The position numbers were made by a program, and so were the translations under genes. A stretch of 64,000 nt of DNA. Origin: Glycocaulis abyssi (GTDB taxonomy: Bacteria > Pseudomonadota > Alphaproteobacteria > Caulobacterales > Maricaulaceae). Shown here in pieces: positions 31,594 through 39,943 of this stretch. The stretch is from positions 1,426,001 through 1,490,000 of the forward strand of contig NZ_CP163421.1 in assembly GCF_041429775.1 (NCBI RefSeq), in the 5' to 3' direction. The notes under the pieces are model-generated. The model worked only from the letters and a program-made list of their open reading frames with translations, was not told the origin of the DNA and made no database searches. Each line of letters begins with the position of its first letter. Position 1 is the first letter of the stretch.

Positions 31594-32065
31594 ATTCGAA
31601 TTTTCCGTTATCGCTTCTGGGTTAGACCCTAGCGATGATGAAACCATTGACCGCTTTTTTAAAGCAGGCTGCGATGACGCAACTGTTGCGTTCGCAAGAG
31701 GTGTGTTCATTTTGTCCTTCATCCGCGAAGCCGCTTCGTTGCAAGAAGCTATCGACTCAGCGGTCGCAAACGTTTGCGAAGCTGGTGCCGAGGTTGAGCG
31801 TGTTGAACCAGATTGCCTAGTGAGCCTTTCGGATATTGCCGAACGGGCAGGACTCACTAGGGCAGCGACGTCACTTTATTCGCAAGGCAAAAGAGGTTCA
31901 GGCTTTCCAAAACCAGTCGCCAGGGTAACGACGAATAGCCCCCTATACGATTGGCCAGAGGTCGCCTCGTGGCTCTCTAAGCACGCTGGTCTCGATGCGG
32001 CAGTGGTAGAAGAGGCAGTTATCATAAAGTCAATCAACGACCGTATTGAGCACGCCGCCGCTTGA
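31586..32065 (+). CDS. HTH DNA-binding protein, antitoxin candidate
   Basis: AAGGAGG precedes the ATG at 31586. The 159-aa product has an N-terminal ferredoxin-like or HicB-like domain (MNEFEFSVIASGLDPSDDET, then ARGVFILSFIREAASLQEAI, about 1-75) and a C-terminal MerR/excisionase-like HTH (LVSLSDIAERAGLTRAATSL, then FPKPVARVTTNSPLYDWPEV). Small HicB-like plus HTH proteins following a HicA-like gene are typical antitoxins. Coupled to the upstream gene by overlap. Confidence 0.65.
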   Translation: MNEFEFSVIASGLDPSDDETIDRFFKAGCDDATVAFARGVFILSFIREAASLQEAIDSAVANVCEAGAEVERVEPDCLVSLSDIAERAGLTRAATSLYSQGKRGSGFPKPVARVTTNSPLYDWPEVASWLSKHAGLDAAVVEEAVIIKSINDRIEHAAA

Positions 32066-32088
32066 AGCCGCAGCGCGAACTTTAAGAG

Positions 32089-32114
32089 AGGCGAGCTTAT
32101 TTGCTCGCCTTTTT
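32089..32114 (+). terminator. Intrinsic terminator after the HicA-like/HTH pair
   Basis: AGGCGAGC (32089-32096), a six-base loop and GCTCGCCT (32103-32110) form a perfect 8-bp stem followed by TTTTTC. The stem also covers the stop codon of the convergent MLNTPP reading frame. Confidence 0.8.
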
Positions 32115-32208
32115 CTTTTTGTCTTCGTGCGTCTTGGGCGGCGTATTCAGCATGCGCTTAAGCGCCTCGTCACGGCGTTGTTCATTGATTTTTTTGAGGC
32201 TTGGGCAT
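32097..32208 (-). pseudogene. MLNTPP small protein 2, frameshifted at an A7 run
   Basis: The ATG at 32208 overlaps the HEPN gene ATG in CATG (32206-32209), as in the intact element. From it the frame reads MPKPQKNQ and stops. Deleting one A from the A7 run (T7 on the plus strand, 32189-32195) would restore MPKPQKINEQRRDEALKRML continuing NTPPKTHEDKKKKASK, 36 aa. Total length 112 = 37 codons plus one base. It is either decayed, or expressed through slippage or a non-ATG start downstream. Confidence 0.6.
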
Positions 32209-32773
32209 GTCAAAAACTCACGAGACTTTGGATGAAGCCGAAAACGAAAGGCAGGCTGCCTATACGCTTGTTGGAGAAGCACTTTCCTTGTGGAACCAAA
32301 TCGAAGGCTCGTTGGCCTTTCTCTTCGCCAGCTATCTCAAAACCGACGCCTCCATAGCCATGGCATCTTATCACGCAGTGATCAGCTTTGAAGCCCGACT
32401 AGCTATGGTAAATGCTGCGGCTGAAAAGAAGCTTCGATTACACCCAGAGCTTTTTGATAGATGGAAGACCCTTTCCGGGCGCATTTCAAAAAAAGCAAAA
32501 AAGCGGGCAGAAATCGCGCATTGCACCATTATGATTATGGAGCATAACGGAAGATACACGGTAGAAGCGCTACCATACTGGCATTTTTCTAAATTACTCG
32601 CTGGGGCCAAATACAGAGGGCCGGGGTTGATGCCGGTTGCTCCAAACGGATTATCTCTTTCCCTGAAACAGCTAGATGACCGCATTGCCTCTTTTAAGGA
32701 TTTAAATGCGCGCATTATTGACCTCAATGGGGACGTTGAACGAGCTTCACAGCCGCCTGAAGAAGCTCCCTAA
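32207..32773 (+). CDS. HEPN-like passenger protein 2
   Basis: This 188-aa protein starts at ATG 32207 with GAGG seven bases upstream. It shares with the protein at 29131-29721 Trp 29 and Glu 33 (LSLWNQIEGSL), SFEARLAMVNA (60-70) and the R-x4-H motif in KKRAEIAHC (Arg 100, His 105). Overall identity is low, so the two cargo copies diverged long ago. Helical throughout, with no membrane segment. AT-rich compared with the chromosome. Confidence 0.65.
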   Translation: MSKTHETLDEAENERQAAYTLVGEALSLWNQIEGSLAFLFASYLKTDASIAMASYHAVISFEARLAMVNAAAEKKLRLHPELFDRWKTLSGRISKKAKKRAEIAHCTIMIMEHNGRYTVEALPYWHFSKLLAGAKYRGPGLMPVAPNGLSLSLKQLDDRIASFKDLNARIIDLNGDVERASQPPEEAP

Positions 32774-32791
32774 CCAGAAGCGGATCATCGC

Positions 32792-32955
32792 AAATGGCGC
32801 AAGGATAAACCTTATCAACGCCTTCCCAGATCGTTGAAATCAACTATTGATTGAATCTCAAATGCGGGACAACCTGCGCCGCCCCAAGGGACGCTGGCCG
32901 GGGATAGCGTGGGGGATAAGGGAGGCTGGCCTACGCCGCCGGGCGGGTGAGCGAC
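32792..32955. repeat. Long direct repeat, copy B
   Basis: Counterpart of 30961-31123, starting AAATGGCGCAAGGATAAA and ending within the last codons of the intact DUF2336 gene. The middle block (about 32872-32905) is GC-rich here and differs from copy A. The two copies bracket the 1.67-kb decayed element. Confidence 0.85.
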
Positions 32956-34004
32956 CAGTTCCAGTAGCGCAGCACTGTCTGAGCCTTGTCGACCGAGAGC
33001 GTGTCGAACACGTAGCGCGCCTGCTCAGGCGCGGGATCGCCGCGCCCGGCCGCCTGCAAAAGCGCCATCAAATGCCCGCGCGACAGACCCGTTGCCTTGG
33101 TCAGAACGGCCAGTGGTTCGCCGCCGAAATCGGCCAGCATCCGGTCCAGAAGAGAGCGCTGGATGTTTGCCAGCCTCGCCATCTCGTCAATGAGTTCGGG
33201 GGCGAGGCCCGTGCGGGCGGCCTCTTCGATAGCCCCGTCGAGTGAACCGTAGGGCGACTGGTCGGCTGCCGCACGATTACGCTGGCGCCGCTCGATATAG
33301 CTCAAGGCGCGCCCGATCAGCTCATCGCGCGGCGTTTCGCTGGCCGCCAGCGGGAACACGTCCTCGGCGGCGTCCTGCAATATCGTCCGGCCAACGGCAA
33401 AGCGCTCCAGCAAGGCCCGGCGCTCTGCATGGCCACACTCCCAGAACAGCGTCATCGCCTGCGCCGGGCGCAATTCGGCGCGCTTGATGAGAAGATGGGC
33501 GAGCGCCAGCTCGCTACCGGCCATCTGCGCCAGCCGGTCAACGGTCTGGCTTGCGAGCCTCGCCCCCGGATTGGCCAGCAGCGTCTGAATCTCAGATGTA
33601 TCGCCCGCCGACACCAGCGCCGCCGAGACGACTTCGCTGACATGCTCGCGCCGGGCGATGGCGAGACGGTGGCGCCCCTCCCCCTTGGCGGCAATCTCCA
33701 TCAGGTCGAAATCGGTCAGGGCGCGGGCCGATTGCAAAATGGGCTCGGCAACCTCGTATGTGTCCAGCGCCAGACGCCGCAACAGGCCCGGCGGGGCCTC
33801 GGCCTGCTCTGCGAGCCGTCTGGCAATGCGCACACGCAGATCCGGCGCGGCATGGCGCATGATCTCTTCGAGCACATCGGCCACCACCCAGCGCTCCTGC
33901 GGGCTGACCTGGCTGGAGGGCAGGCACACAATGTCGGCAAGCCTGCGCGTCAGCCGGGAACGGGCCGTCACGCTCGGCGCAGTTGCAGGATCGGCTCGGT
34001 CCAT
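32931..34004 (-). CDS. DUF2336 domain protein, second paralogue
   Basis: The 357-aa protein shares the DUF2336 plan with the gene at 15565-16650: RRLADIVCLPSSQVSPQERW, LALDTYEVAEPILQSARALT, EGRHRLAIARREHVSEVVSA, and a C-terminal LTKATGLSRGHLMALLQAAG. Identity between the two is moderate, so this is not a recent duplication. Its last codons and 3' flank are duplicated at 30961-31123, where the island lies. Function unknown. Confidence 0.85.
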   Translation of the reverse strand: MDRADPATAPSVTARSRLTRRLADIVCLPSSQVSPQERWVVADVLEEIMRHAAPDLRVRIARRLAEQAEAPPGLLRRLALDTYEVAEPILQSARALTDFDLMEIAAKGEGRHRLAIARREHVSEVVSAALVSAGDTSEIQTLLANPGARLASQTVDRLAQMAGSELALAHLLIKRAELRPAQAMTLFWECGHAERRALLERFAVGRTILQDAAEDVFPLAASETPRDELIGRALSYIERRQRNRAAADQSPYGSLDGAIEEAARTGLAPELIDEMARLANIQRSLLDRMLADFGGEPLAVLTKATGLSRGHLMALLQAAGRGDPAPEQARYVFDTLSVDKAQTVLRYWNWSLTRPAA

Positions 34005-34145
34005 CGCGGCTTGGCTCCCTGACGCGCGAAAGGCTGGTGGCTGCCAAGCTTGCCTTCAGCGCGTTAAGGAAACGTGGCAAAGCGCGCTCAATCGGCTTAA
34101 GAGGTCTCAAACACCGCCCGCTCGAAGGACTTGCCTGTACCCGCC

Positions 34146-35414
34146 ATGCCTGATCATCGCCCTTCACCCGCGCCCGCGCGCCGGCGGCTGTTCAGGCCCG
34201 ACCCGTTCTGGGCCTATATGGCGGTGGTGGCGGCCTGGTTTGCCAGTTTCGGCCTGCAGACCACCCTGTTTCCCGGCGTTATCAATTTTACCCTCGCCGA
34301 GAGCCCAGCCCGGCTTGGCATCGCGCAGGCTGCGCTGACGGCGCCCATGCTGTTCCTGCTGCCGCTGACCGGCGTTCTGGCCGAACGCGCAGACCGGCGC
34401 ACGCTATTGCTGGTCTTTCACTGTGTGGCGGGCGTGTCGGCAGGCATCATGTCCGCCCTGCTATATGCCGGCATGCTCAGCTATGAGGCGCTGGTAGTCT
34501 ATGCGCTGGTCGTCGGCTCGGCGGGTGCCTTCGTCATGCCTGCGCGCGATTCCGCCGTAAACGGCGTCACGCGTGTAACCCAGCGCCTTGGCCGGCCCTT
34601 GAGCCTGCAGCGCGCCATCGTGTTTGCCTCTCTGGTGCAGTTCGGCGCGCAGATCGCCGGCATGGGGGCAGGCTTTCTGGCCAGCTATACCGGCCCGGCT
34701 CCGCTGTTTGGCGTGCAGGCCCTGATCCTCTTCGCAGGCGGGCTGATTGCCCTGTCCATGCCGCGCCTGCCGCGCCCGCGCGAACACACAGAGCCGGTGC
34801 TGACCGCGCTTGTAACGGGGCTGCGCACCGTCATCAGCTCGCCGGTGATCTGGCCGATGACGCTGATAATGATTGCTGTTGGCGCGCTGGTTGTCGGCGG
34901 CGGCTTCTTTGTCATCATCCCGGTTCTGGTGCGCGATATCTATCTGGCCGGTTATGACGTGCTGGCCGGGCTGATGGTGACGTTCTGGGTGGGCGCCTTC
35001 CTGTCCAACATCATTCTGGCGCGCCTGCCGCTTATCGAGCGGCCCGGACGCACGCTGATGGTGGTTCAGGCCGCTGCAGCGCTGGCCCTTGGCTGTATCG
35101 CCCTGCCCTTGCCGCTGCCGGTGCTGTTCGTGACCATTTTCGTCTGGGGTCTGGCGGGTGGCGTTGCCATGTCGCTCTCCCGCGCCCTGGTGCAGGAAAA
35201 CGCGCCCAAGCGCCAGATCGCGCGGGTGATGAGCGTCTATCAGCTCGGCCTGTTTGGCGGCATGCCGGCCGGCGCGGTCATCATGGGCTATGTCGTCGAA
35301 TGGATGGGACCGCGCGATGCAGCCCTGATCCCGGCTGGCGGGATTCTGGCCGTGCTCATTGTCATTGTGCTCACCACACCCATCTTGTCTGTCAGGCGTG
35401 CCGATCCAAGTTGA
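34146..35414 (+). CDS. MFS transporter
   Basis: The 422-aa protein has twelve predicted membrane helices and the MFS loop 2-3 motif as VLAERADRRTLLLV (about 78-91). The N-terminus (DPFWAYMAVVAAWFASFGLQ) and ARDSAVNGVTRVTQRLGRPL resemble the EntS/MFS_3 exporter group. The substrate cannot be inferred; no biosynthetic genes are near. ATG 34146 is used; a TTG at 34131 is also in frame. Confidence 0.88.
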   Translation: MPDHRPSPAPARRRLFRPDPFWAYMAVVAAWFASFGLQTTLFPGVINFTLAESPARLGIAQAALTAPMLFLLPLTGVLAERADRRTLLLVFHCVAGVSAGIMSALLYAGMLSYEALVVYALVVGSAGAFVMPARDSAVNGVTRVTQRLGRPLSLQRAIVFASLVQFGAQIAGMGAGFLASYTGPAPLFGVQALILFAGGLIALSMPRLPRPREHTEPVLTALVTGLRTVISSPVIWPMTLIMIAVGALVVGGGFFVIIPVLVRDIYLAGYDVLAGLMVTFWVGAFLSNIILARLPLIERPGRTLMVVQAAAALALGCIALPLPLPVLFVTIFVWGLAGGVAMSLSRALVQENAPKRQIARVMSVYQLGLFGGMPAGAVIMGYVVEWMGPRDAALIPAGGILAVLIVIVLTTPILSVRRADPS

Positions 35415-35441
35415 CCGGCGCGCCCCAGCCAAGGAGCCATC

Positions 35442-35849
35442 ATGCCACGCCTGTCTGACAACGCGATAAGCGCCCTGCGCGCGAAACTGACGCCCGAGCA
35501 GGAGCGTATCGCCTTCCATGAAGGCACCGAGCCGCCCGGCTGCTCGCTTCTGAACGCGGAGAAACGCGACGGCATCTATCACTGCGTGGTATGCGGCGAG
35601 GCGCTGTTCTCCTCAGCGGCCAAGTACGAGTCCCGTTCCGGCTGGCCGAGCTTTTTCGAGCCTGTCAGCCCGGACGCCGTCGGCACGAAAACCGACTTCA
35701 AGCTGCTGATGCCGCGCACCGAATTTCACTGCGCCAATTGCGGCGCTCATGGCGGCCATGTCTTTAATGACGGCCCGCCGCCGACCGGCCAGCGCTGGTG
35801 TGCAAATGGCGAAGTACTGGACTTCCGCCCGGACCGGAATGAGAGCTAG
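35442..35849 (+). CDS. msrB: Peptide-methionine (R)-S-oxide reductase MsrB
   Basis: This 135-aa MsrB repairs methionine-R-sulfoxide. Zinc ligands are the two CxxC pairs CVVC (48, 51) and CANC (97, 100). The active-site region is GGHVFNDGPPPTGQRWCANG with catalytic Cys 120. The usual second resolving Cys near residue 67 is absent (SRSGWPSF), as in many MsrBs. It follows the MFS gene by 27 bases. Confidence 0.95.
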   Translation: MPRLSDNAISALRAKLTPEQERIAFHEGTEPPGCSLLNAEKRDGIYHCVVCGEALFSSAAKYESRSGWPSFFEPVSPDAVGTKTDFKLLMPRTEFHCANCGAHGGHVFNDGPPPTGQRWCANGEVLDFRPDRNES

Positions 35850-35903
35850 AGTGCACGCCGTACCGCCCCGCGGTGCACCCTTTCATGGTCCGGAGCTTCA
35901 TGC

Positions 35904-38198
35904 ATGTCTGCTTTCCGTTTACGCGCCAGCCTGATGGCTGGTGTTGCCGGTCTCGCCCTTGTCGGTCTGGCCGCCTGCGAACCCGCCACAACACCTGATA
36001 ACTCCAGCGCCGCGAGCCAGTCTGAAATGAACGAGAATGCCCCGCAATCTGCCCTGATCGACCGGGCGCTTGCCTTCACGCCGCCGAGCGTGGAGGCCCG
36101 CCCCGAAACCATCGAGCAGCTCGGCCGCACCCGGACCGATAATTACGCCTGGCTGCGCGATGATAACTGGCAGCAGGTGATGCGTGATCCGTCCGTTCTG
36201 GATGCCGATATCCGCGCCATGCTGGAGGCAGAAAACGCCTACTACAATCAGGTGATGAGCCCGCTGGCCGAGCTGGAAGAGACCATCTTCCAGGAAATGC
36301 GCGGGCGCATAAGGGAAGATGACAGCTCTGTGCCGACCCGCGATGGCGAATGGTTCTACTATTCGCGCTATCGCGAAGGTGGCCAGTATCCCGTCTTTGC
36401 CCGCCGCCCGGCCGACGACAATGGCGAGATTTCCGGCGAGGAGCAGATCATCCTTGATGGCGACGCGGAAGCCGAAGGCGTGGAATACTTCTCTCTGGGC
36501 GCATTCGAGCACAGCCCCGACCAGCGCTATGTCGCCTGGGCGGTCGATACCAATGGCTCGGAATATTACGAAGTGCGCATCCGTGATCTGGAAACGGGTG
36601 AGGATATCGCCACCCTGACCGATGAGGGCTATGGCTCTCTGGAATGGGCCAATGACTCGCGCACCATTTACTGGGTGTGGCGCGATGAGAGCGCGCGGCC
36701 CAAGCGCGTCTACCGCCAGACCATCGACTCCACCGAGCGCGAGCTGGTCTATGAAGAGGCCGATGACGGCTTTTTCATCGGCGTCAGCCGCACCGATGGC
36801 GATAGCTGGATCAGCATCTATACGGGCGATCACACCACCAGCGAGATCCGCCTTTATGACGCCAATGACCCGGCCGCCGAAGCCCTACTGGTGTCGGAGC
36901 GTGAGCAGGGCGTGGAATACTCGCTCACCGAAACCGGCGATGGCATGTTCATCCGCACCAATCAGGACGGCGCGGTCGATTTCCAGATCATGCGCGCGCC
37001 GGTCAGTGATCCGCGCCGCGAGAACTGGCAGCCCTTCATCGAGCACCGCCCCGGCACCTATGTGAACGGGCTGATGGGCTTCGAGAACTGGCTGGTGCGC
37101 TCTGAACGCGAAAGCGCCCTGCCGCGCATCATCGTGCGCAATGTGGAGAGCGGTGACGAGTTTGCCATCGCCTTCGAGGAAGAAGCCTATGCGCTGGGCA
37201 TGAGCGGGGGCTATGAATTTGCCACCGACGAGATGCGCTTCACCTATGAAAGCCCGTCCACGCCGCGCCAGACTTGGGACTTCAACATGGCCACGCGCGA
37301 GCGGACCCTGCGCAAGGAGCAGGAAATCCCCTCCGGCCATAACCCGGACGATTACACCGTGCGCCGCCTGAACATCACCGCGCGCGACGGGGTGGAGGTG
37401 CCGGTAACGATCCTGCACCGGGCCGATACGCCGATTGATGGCTCGGCCCCGCTCCTGCTCTATGGCTACGGCTCTTACGGGATTTCGATCCCGGCCACCT
37501 TCTCCATCTCCAACCTGTCGCTGGTGGACCGGGGCATGGTCTACGCCATCGCCCATATCCGCGGCGGCACGGATAACGGCTATCAATGGTATCTGGACGG
37601 CAAGCTCGACCAGAAAGTGAACACGTTCAACGACTTCGTGGATGCCGGGCGGGCGCTGGCCGCAGAAGGCTATACCAGCGAAGGCCGGATCGTGTCCTTT
37701 GGCGGCTCGGCAGGCGGCCTGCTGGTCGGCGCGGCGATGAACCAGGCGCCGGAGCTATTTGCCGGCGTGATCGGCGCCGTGCCTTTCGTGGATGTGGTCA
37801 ACACGATCTCTGACCCCACCTTGCCGCTGACCCCGCCGGAGTGGAATGAGTGGGGCAATCCGATCACGGATGAAGCCGCCTATGACTACATGCTGTCCTA
37901 CAGCCCGTACGATCAGGTAAGCGCGCAAGACTATCCCCACCTGCTTGCCACGGCAGGTCTGACCGACCCGCGCGTGACCTATTGGGAGCCGGCCAAATGG
38001 GTGGCACGCGTGCGCGAGCTGCGTACCGATAACGGCCTTACCCTCATGCGCACCAATATGGGTGCGGGCCATGGCGGGGCGTCGGGCCGGTTCGACTCCC
38101 TTCGCGAACGCGCGCAGGACTACGCTTTCGCGCTGATGGTGGCCGGTCTGGCTGACAGCGAAGCGGGTGCGACGGACGGCGAAGAGGCTGCCGATTAA
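35904..38198 (+). CDS. Prolyl oligopeptidase family (S9A) lipoprotein
   Basis: The 764-aa protein starts with a lipoprotein signal (LVGLAAC, Cys 25), so it is probably exported and lipid-anchored. After a linker comes the seven-bladed propeller region (about 80-440), then the alpha/beta-hydrolase domain with GGSAGG (Ser 602), an Asp in GLTDPRV and a His in GAGHGG. LLYGYGSYGISIPATFSISN and HIRGGTDNGYQWYLDGK fit the PtrB/oligopeptidase B group. A periplasmic location is unusual for that mostly cytosolic group. Terminator at 38231-38260. Confidence 0.93.
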   Translation: MSAFRLRASLMAGVAGLALVGLAACEPATTPDNSSAASQSEMNENAPQSALIDRALAFTPPSVEARPETIEQLGRTRTDNYAWLRDDNWQQVMRDPSVLDADIRAMLEAENAYYNQVMSPLAELEETIFQEMRGRIREDDSSVPTRDGEWFYYSRYREGGQYPVFARRPADDNGEISGEEQIILDGDAEAEGVEYFSLGAFEHSPDQRYVAWAVDTNGSEYYEVRIRDLETGEDIATLTDEGYGSLEWANDSRTIYWVWRDESARPKRVYRQTIDSTERELVYEEADDGFFIGVSRTDGDSWISIYTGDHTTSEIRLYDANDPAAEALLVSEREQGVEYSLTETGDGMFIRTNQDGAVDFQIMRAPVSDPRRENWQPFIEHRPGTYVNGLMGFENWLVRSERESALPRIIVRNVESGDEFAIAFEEEAYALGMSGGYEFATDEMRFTYESPSTPRQTWDFNMATRERTLRKEQEIPSGHNPDDYTVRRLNITARDGVEVPVTILHRADTPIDGSAPLLLYGYGSYGISIPATFSISNLSLVDRGMVYAIAHIRGGTDNGYQWYLDGKLDQKVNTFNDFVDAGRALAAEGYTSEGRIVSFGGSAGGLLVGAAMNQAPELFAGVIGAVPFVDVVNTISDPTLPLTPPEWNEWGNPITDEAAYDYMLSYSPYDQVSAQDYPHLLATAGLTDPRVTYWEPAKWVARVRELRTDNGLTLMRTNMGAGHGGASGRFDSLRERAQDYAFALMVAGLADSEAGATDGEEAAD

Positions 38199-38230
38199 CC
38201 GGCAGACCGTTCTGCGATCCTGATGCTTCA

Positions 38231-38260
38231 AGCCGGGCGGCTCTGCTGCCCGGCTTTTTT
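38231..38260 (+). terminator. Intrinsic terminator after the S9A peptidase gene
   Basis: AGCCGGGC (38231-38238) and GCCCGGCT (38248-38255) form an 8-bp stem followed by TTTTT, 33 bases after the stop. Confidence 0.85.
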
Positions 38261-38295
38261 CTGGCTGGAGACTTGAAGGCGGCGCGGCCAGCAAT

Positions 38296-38326
38296 AACGA
38301 AAAAGGCCCCGGAAAACCGGGGCCTT
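38296..38326 (-). terminator. Intrinsic terminator of the TonB-cluster operon
   Basis: AAGGCCCCGG (38303-38312) and CCGGGGCCTT (38317-38326) form a perfect 10-bp stem with an AAAA loop. On the minus strand it is followed by TTTTTCG, 31 bases after the TPR gene stop. Confidence 0.85.
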
Positions 38327-38356
38327 GATCTGTCATCTGACGTGGGTTGAGCGGAT

Positions 38357-39889
38357 CTAGCCTGCCGCTGCTTCGCGTGCAGCACGCTCCAGCGCTTCAC
38401 GGCGCTCGGCAGCCTGCTCATCATCCATCCCGACTTCGCGGAACTGTTCGCCATACTGGTTGAAGTAAGCCTGACAGCGTTGCGGGATATCGATCCGGAC
38501 GCGGCCATCCTCATCCGCCTCACCGATAACGGTGGCGATGCGGCGTTCGGCCTCGACCGTCAGGCGGCATTCGTCGATCTGCACCTGCTCGCGCTGACGC
38601 GCGCGGCGGGCCACACCTTCGATCTGGCCGTTGACGAACTGGATCCAGCCATTGGCCTGGTTACGCGAGGAGGCAAAGCGCGCACCTTCACGGAACGCGG
38701 CCAGCGCGCCCTGATTATCATTGAGGTTGAAGCGCGCCGTACCCAGCAGCACCCAGGCTTCGCCCGGCTGGCGCAGGCCACCCCGGTTCAACGCCGTCTG
38801 GAATGCCCGGGCAGCGGGCTCCCACTGGTTGAGCTGATAGTGTGCCTCGGCGAGCACGAGTGCGGTCTGGCCATCCTGACGCATTTCAGACAGCTGACGC
38901 AGCACCGGCAGGGCGCGTTCAAACTCGGCAGCCTGGCGCCACATATTGGCGAGCAGCTCGACATTGCGCACATTGCGCTCAATACGCCCGGCATTCATCT
39001 CACGCTCGAGAATGACCGCGCCGCGATAGGGGTTGTCGTAGTAGCTGTAATACTGAGCCAGGCGCAGCAATTCCTCGCCCTGGGTAAACAGCCCGTTGAG
39101 ATACATCAGTTTGTTGGCTTCGAAAGCCTGAGCTTCCTGATCGGTGCGGGCGAGAAGGCTGACCAGATTCTGCCAGGCCGTGCGTTCCTGCGGGAAGCGG
39201 TTCACCTGCTCACGCACAACGCGAAGCTCATCTACCGGACGGTTCAGCTGCTGGTAATAGACCAGCATGATCGGATACTCGTTCAGCGTCTTGTTGGGCG
39301 TCGCCTGATACCACTGCTCGGCATAGCGCAAGCCGTCATTGTACCGTTCAGCCTGCGCATAGGCGATGGCGAGAAGACGGGCGAGCCCGGTATTGATGGT
39401 CGCCCCGGCGGCAATGGCAGCCTCAAGCTCACGAATACCGTCGCTCACACGATCAATACTGATCAGAATCTGGCCGAGATTGATCCGCAGATCGCGAATC
39501 TCTTGCGCATTGAGGCCACCTGTGTTGATGGCGGACCGGAAATCCGAAATCGTCTGATTCATGTTGTCGACCATGAAGTACAGACGGCCGCGCTGCGAAT
39601 ACATCACGCCGGCTTCATAGGCGCTGGGATCCATGCCGAGAGCACGCGTGTAAGTCTGGATCGCCGCCTGGTAGTTCTCCGCCTGGGTCTGCTCCTGGGC
39701 TTCCAGCACGAGCTGGCCTATGCGTGTCGAGAAGGTCCGGTTCTCGTTATTCTGTTCTTGCTCTTGCTGGCTATTGCGGCGCTGCGCCTCGGCGCCTGCG
39801 CCAATCGCGGTCAGACCGATGCTTCCGGCAACCAGCACGGCCGCAAGGACACGCCCAATTCCGGTCATGCTCTGGCTCTCGCGGTTCAT
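38357..39889 (-). CDS. Exported TPR-repeat protein of the TonB cluster
   Basis: From ATG 39889 the product has 510 aa: a signal peptide (about 10-36), then at least six tetratricopeptide-like repeats (for example AENYQAAIQTYTRALGMDPS, and AWVLLGTARFNLNDNQGALA near the C-terminus). The C-terminal 90 residues carry two Cys and an acidic helical tail. Such TPR proteins close the DUF3450-ExbB-ExbD-TonB clusters of several proteobacteria; a periplasmic scaffold role for TonB energisation is inferred. Confidence 0.88.
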   Translation of the reverse strand: MNRESQSMTGIGRVLAAVLVAGSIGLTAIGAGAEAQRRNSQQEQEQNNENRTFSTRIGQLVLEAQEQTQAENYQAAIQTYTRALGMDPSAYEAGVMYSQRGRLYFMVDNMNQTISDFRSAINTGGLNAQEIRDLRINLGQILISIDRVSDGIRELEAAIAAGATINTGLARLLAIAYAQAERYNDGLRYAEQWYQATPNKTLNEYPIMLVYYQQLNRPVDELRVVREQVNRFPQERTAWQNLVSLLARTDQEAQAFEANKLMYLNGLFTQGEELLRLAQYYSYYDNPYRGAVILEREMNAGRIERNVRNVELLANMWRQAAEFERALPVLRQLSEMRQDGQTALVLAEAHYQLNQWEPAARAFQTALNRGGLRQPGEAWVLLGTARFNLNDNQGALAAFREGARFASSRNQANGWIQFVNGQIEGVARRARQREQVQIDECRLTVEAERRIATVIGEADEDGRVRIDIPQRCQAYFNQYGEQFREVGMDDEQAAERREALERAAREAAAG

Positions 39890-39943
39890 CTTGTCACTCC
39901 TGTAGAACACCTTGCGGATGGCGTGCTGACACGTGCGTCCGTG

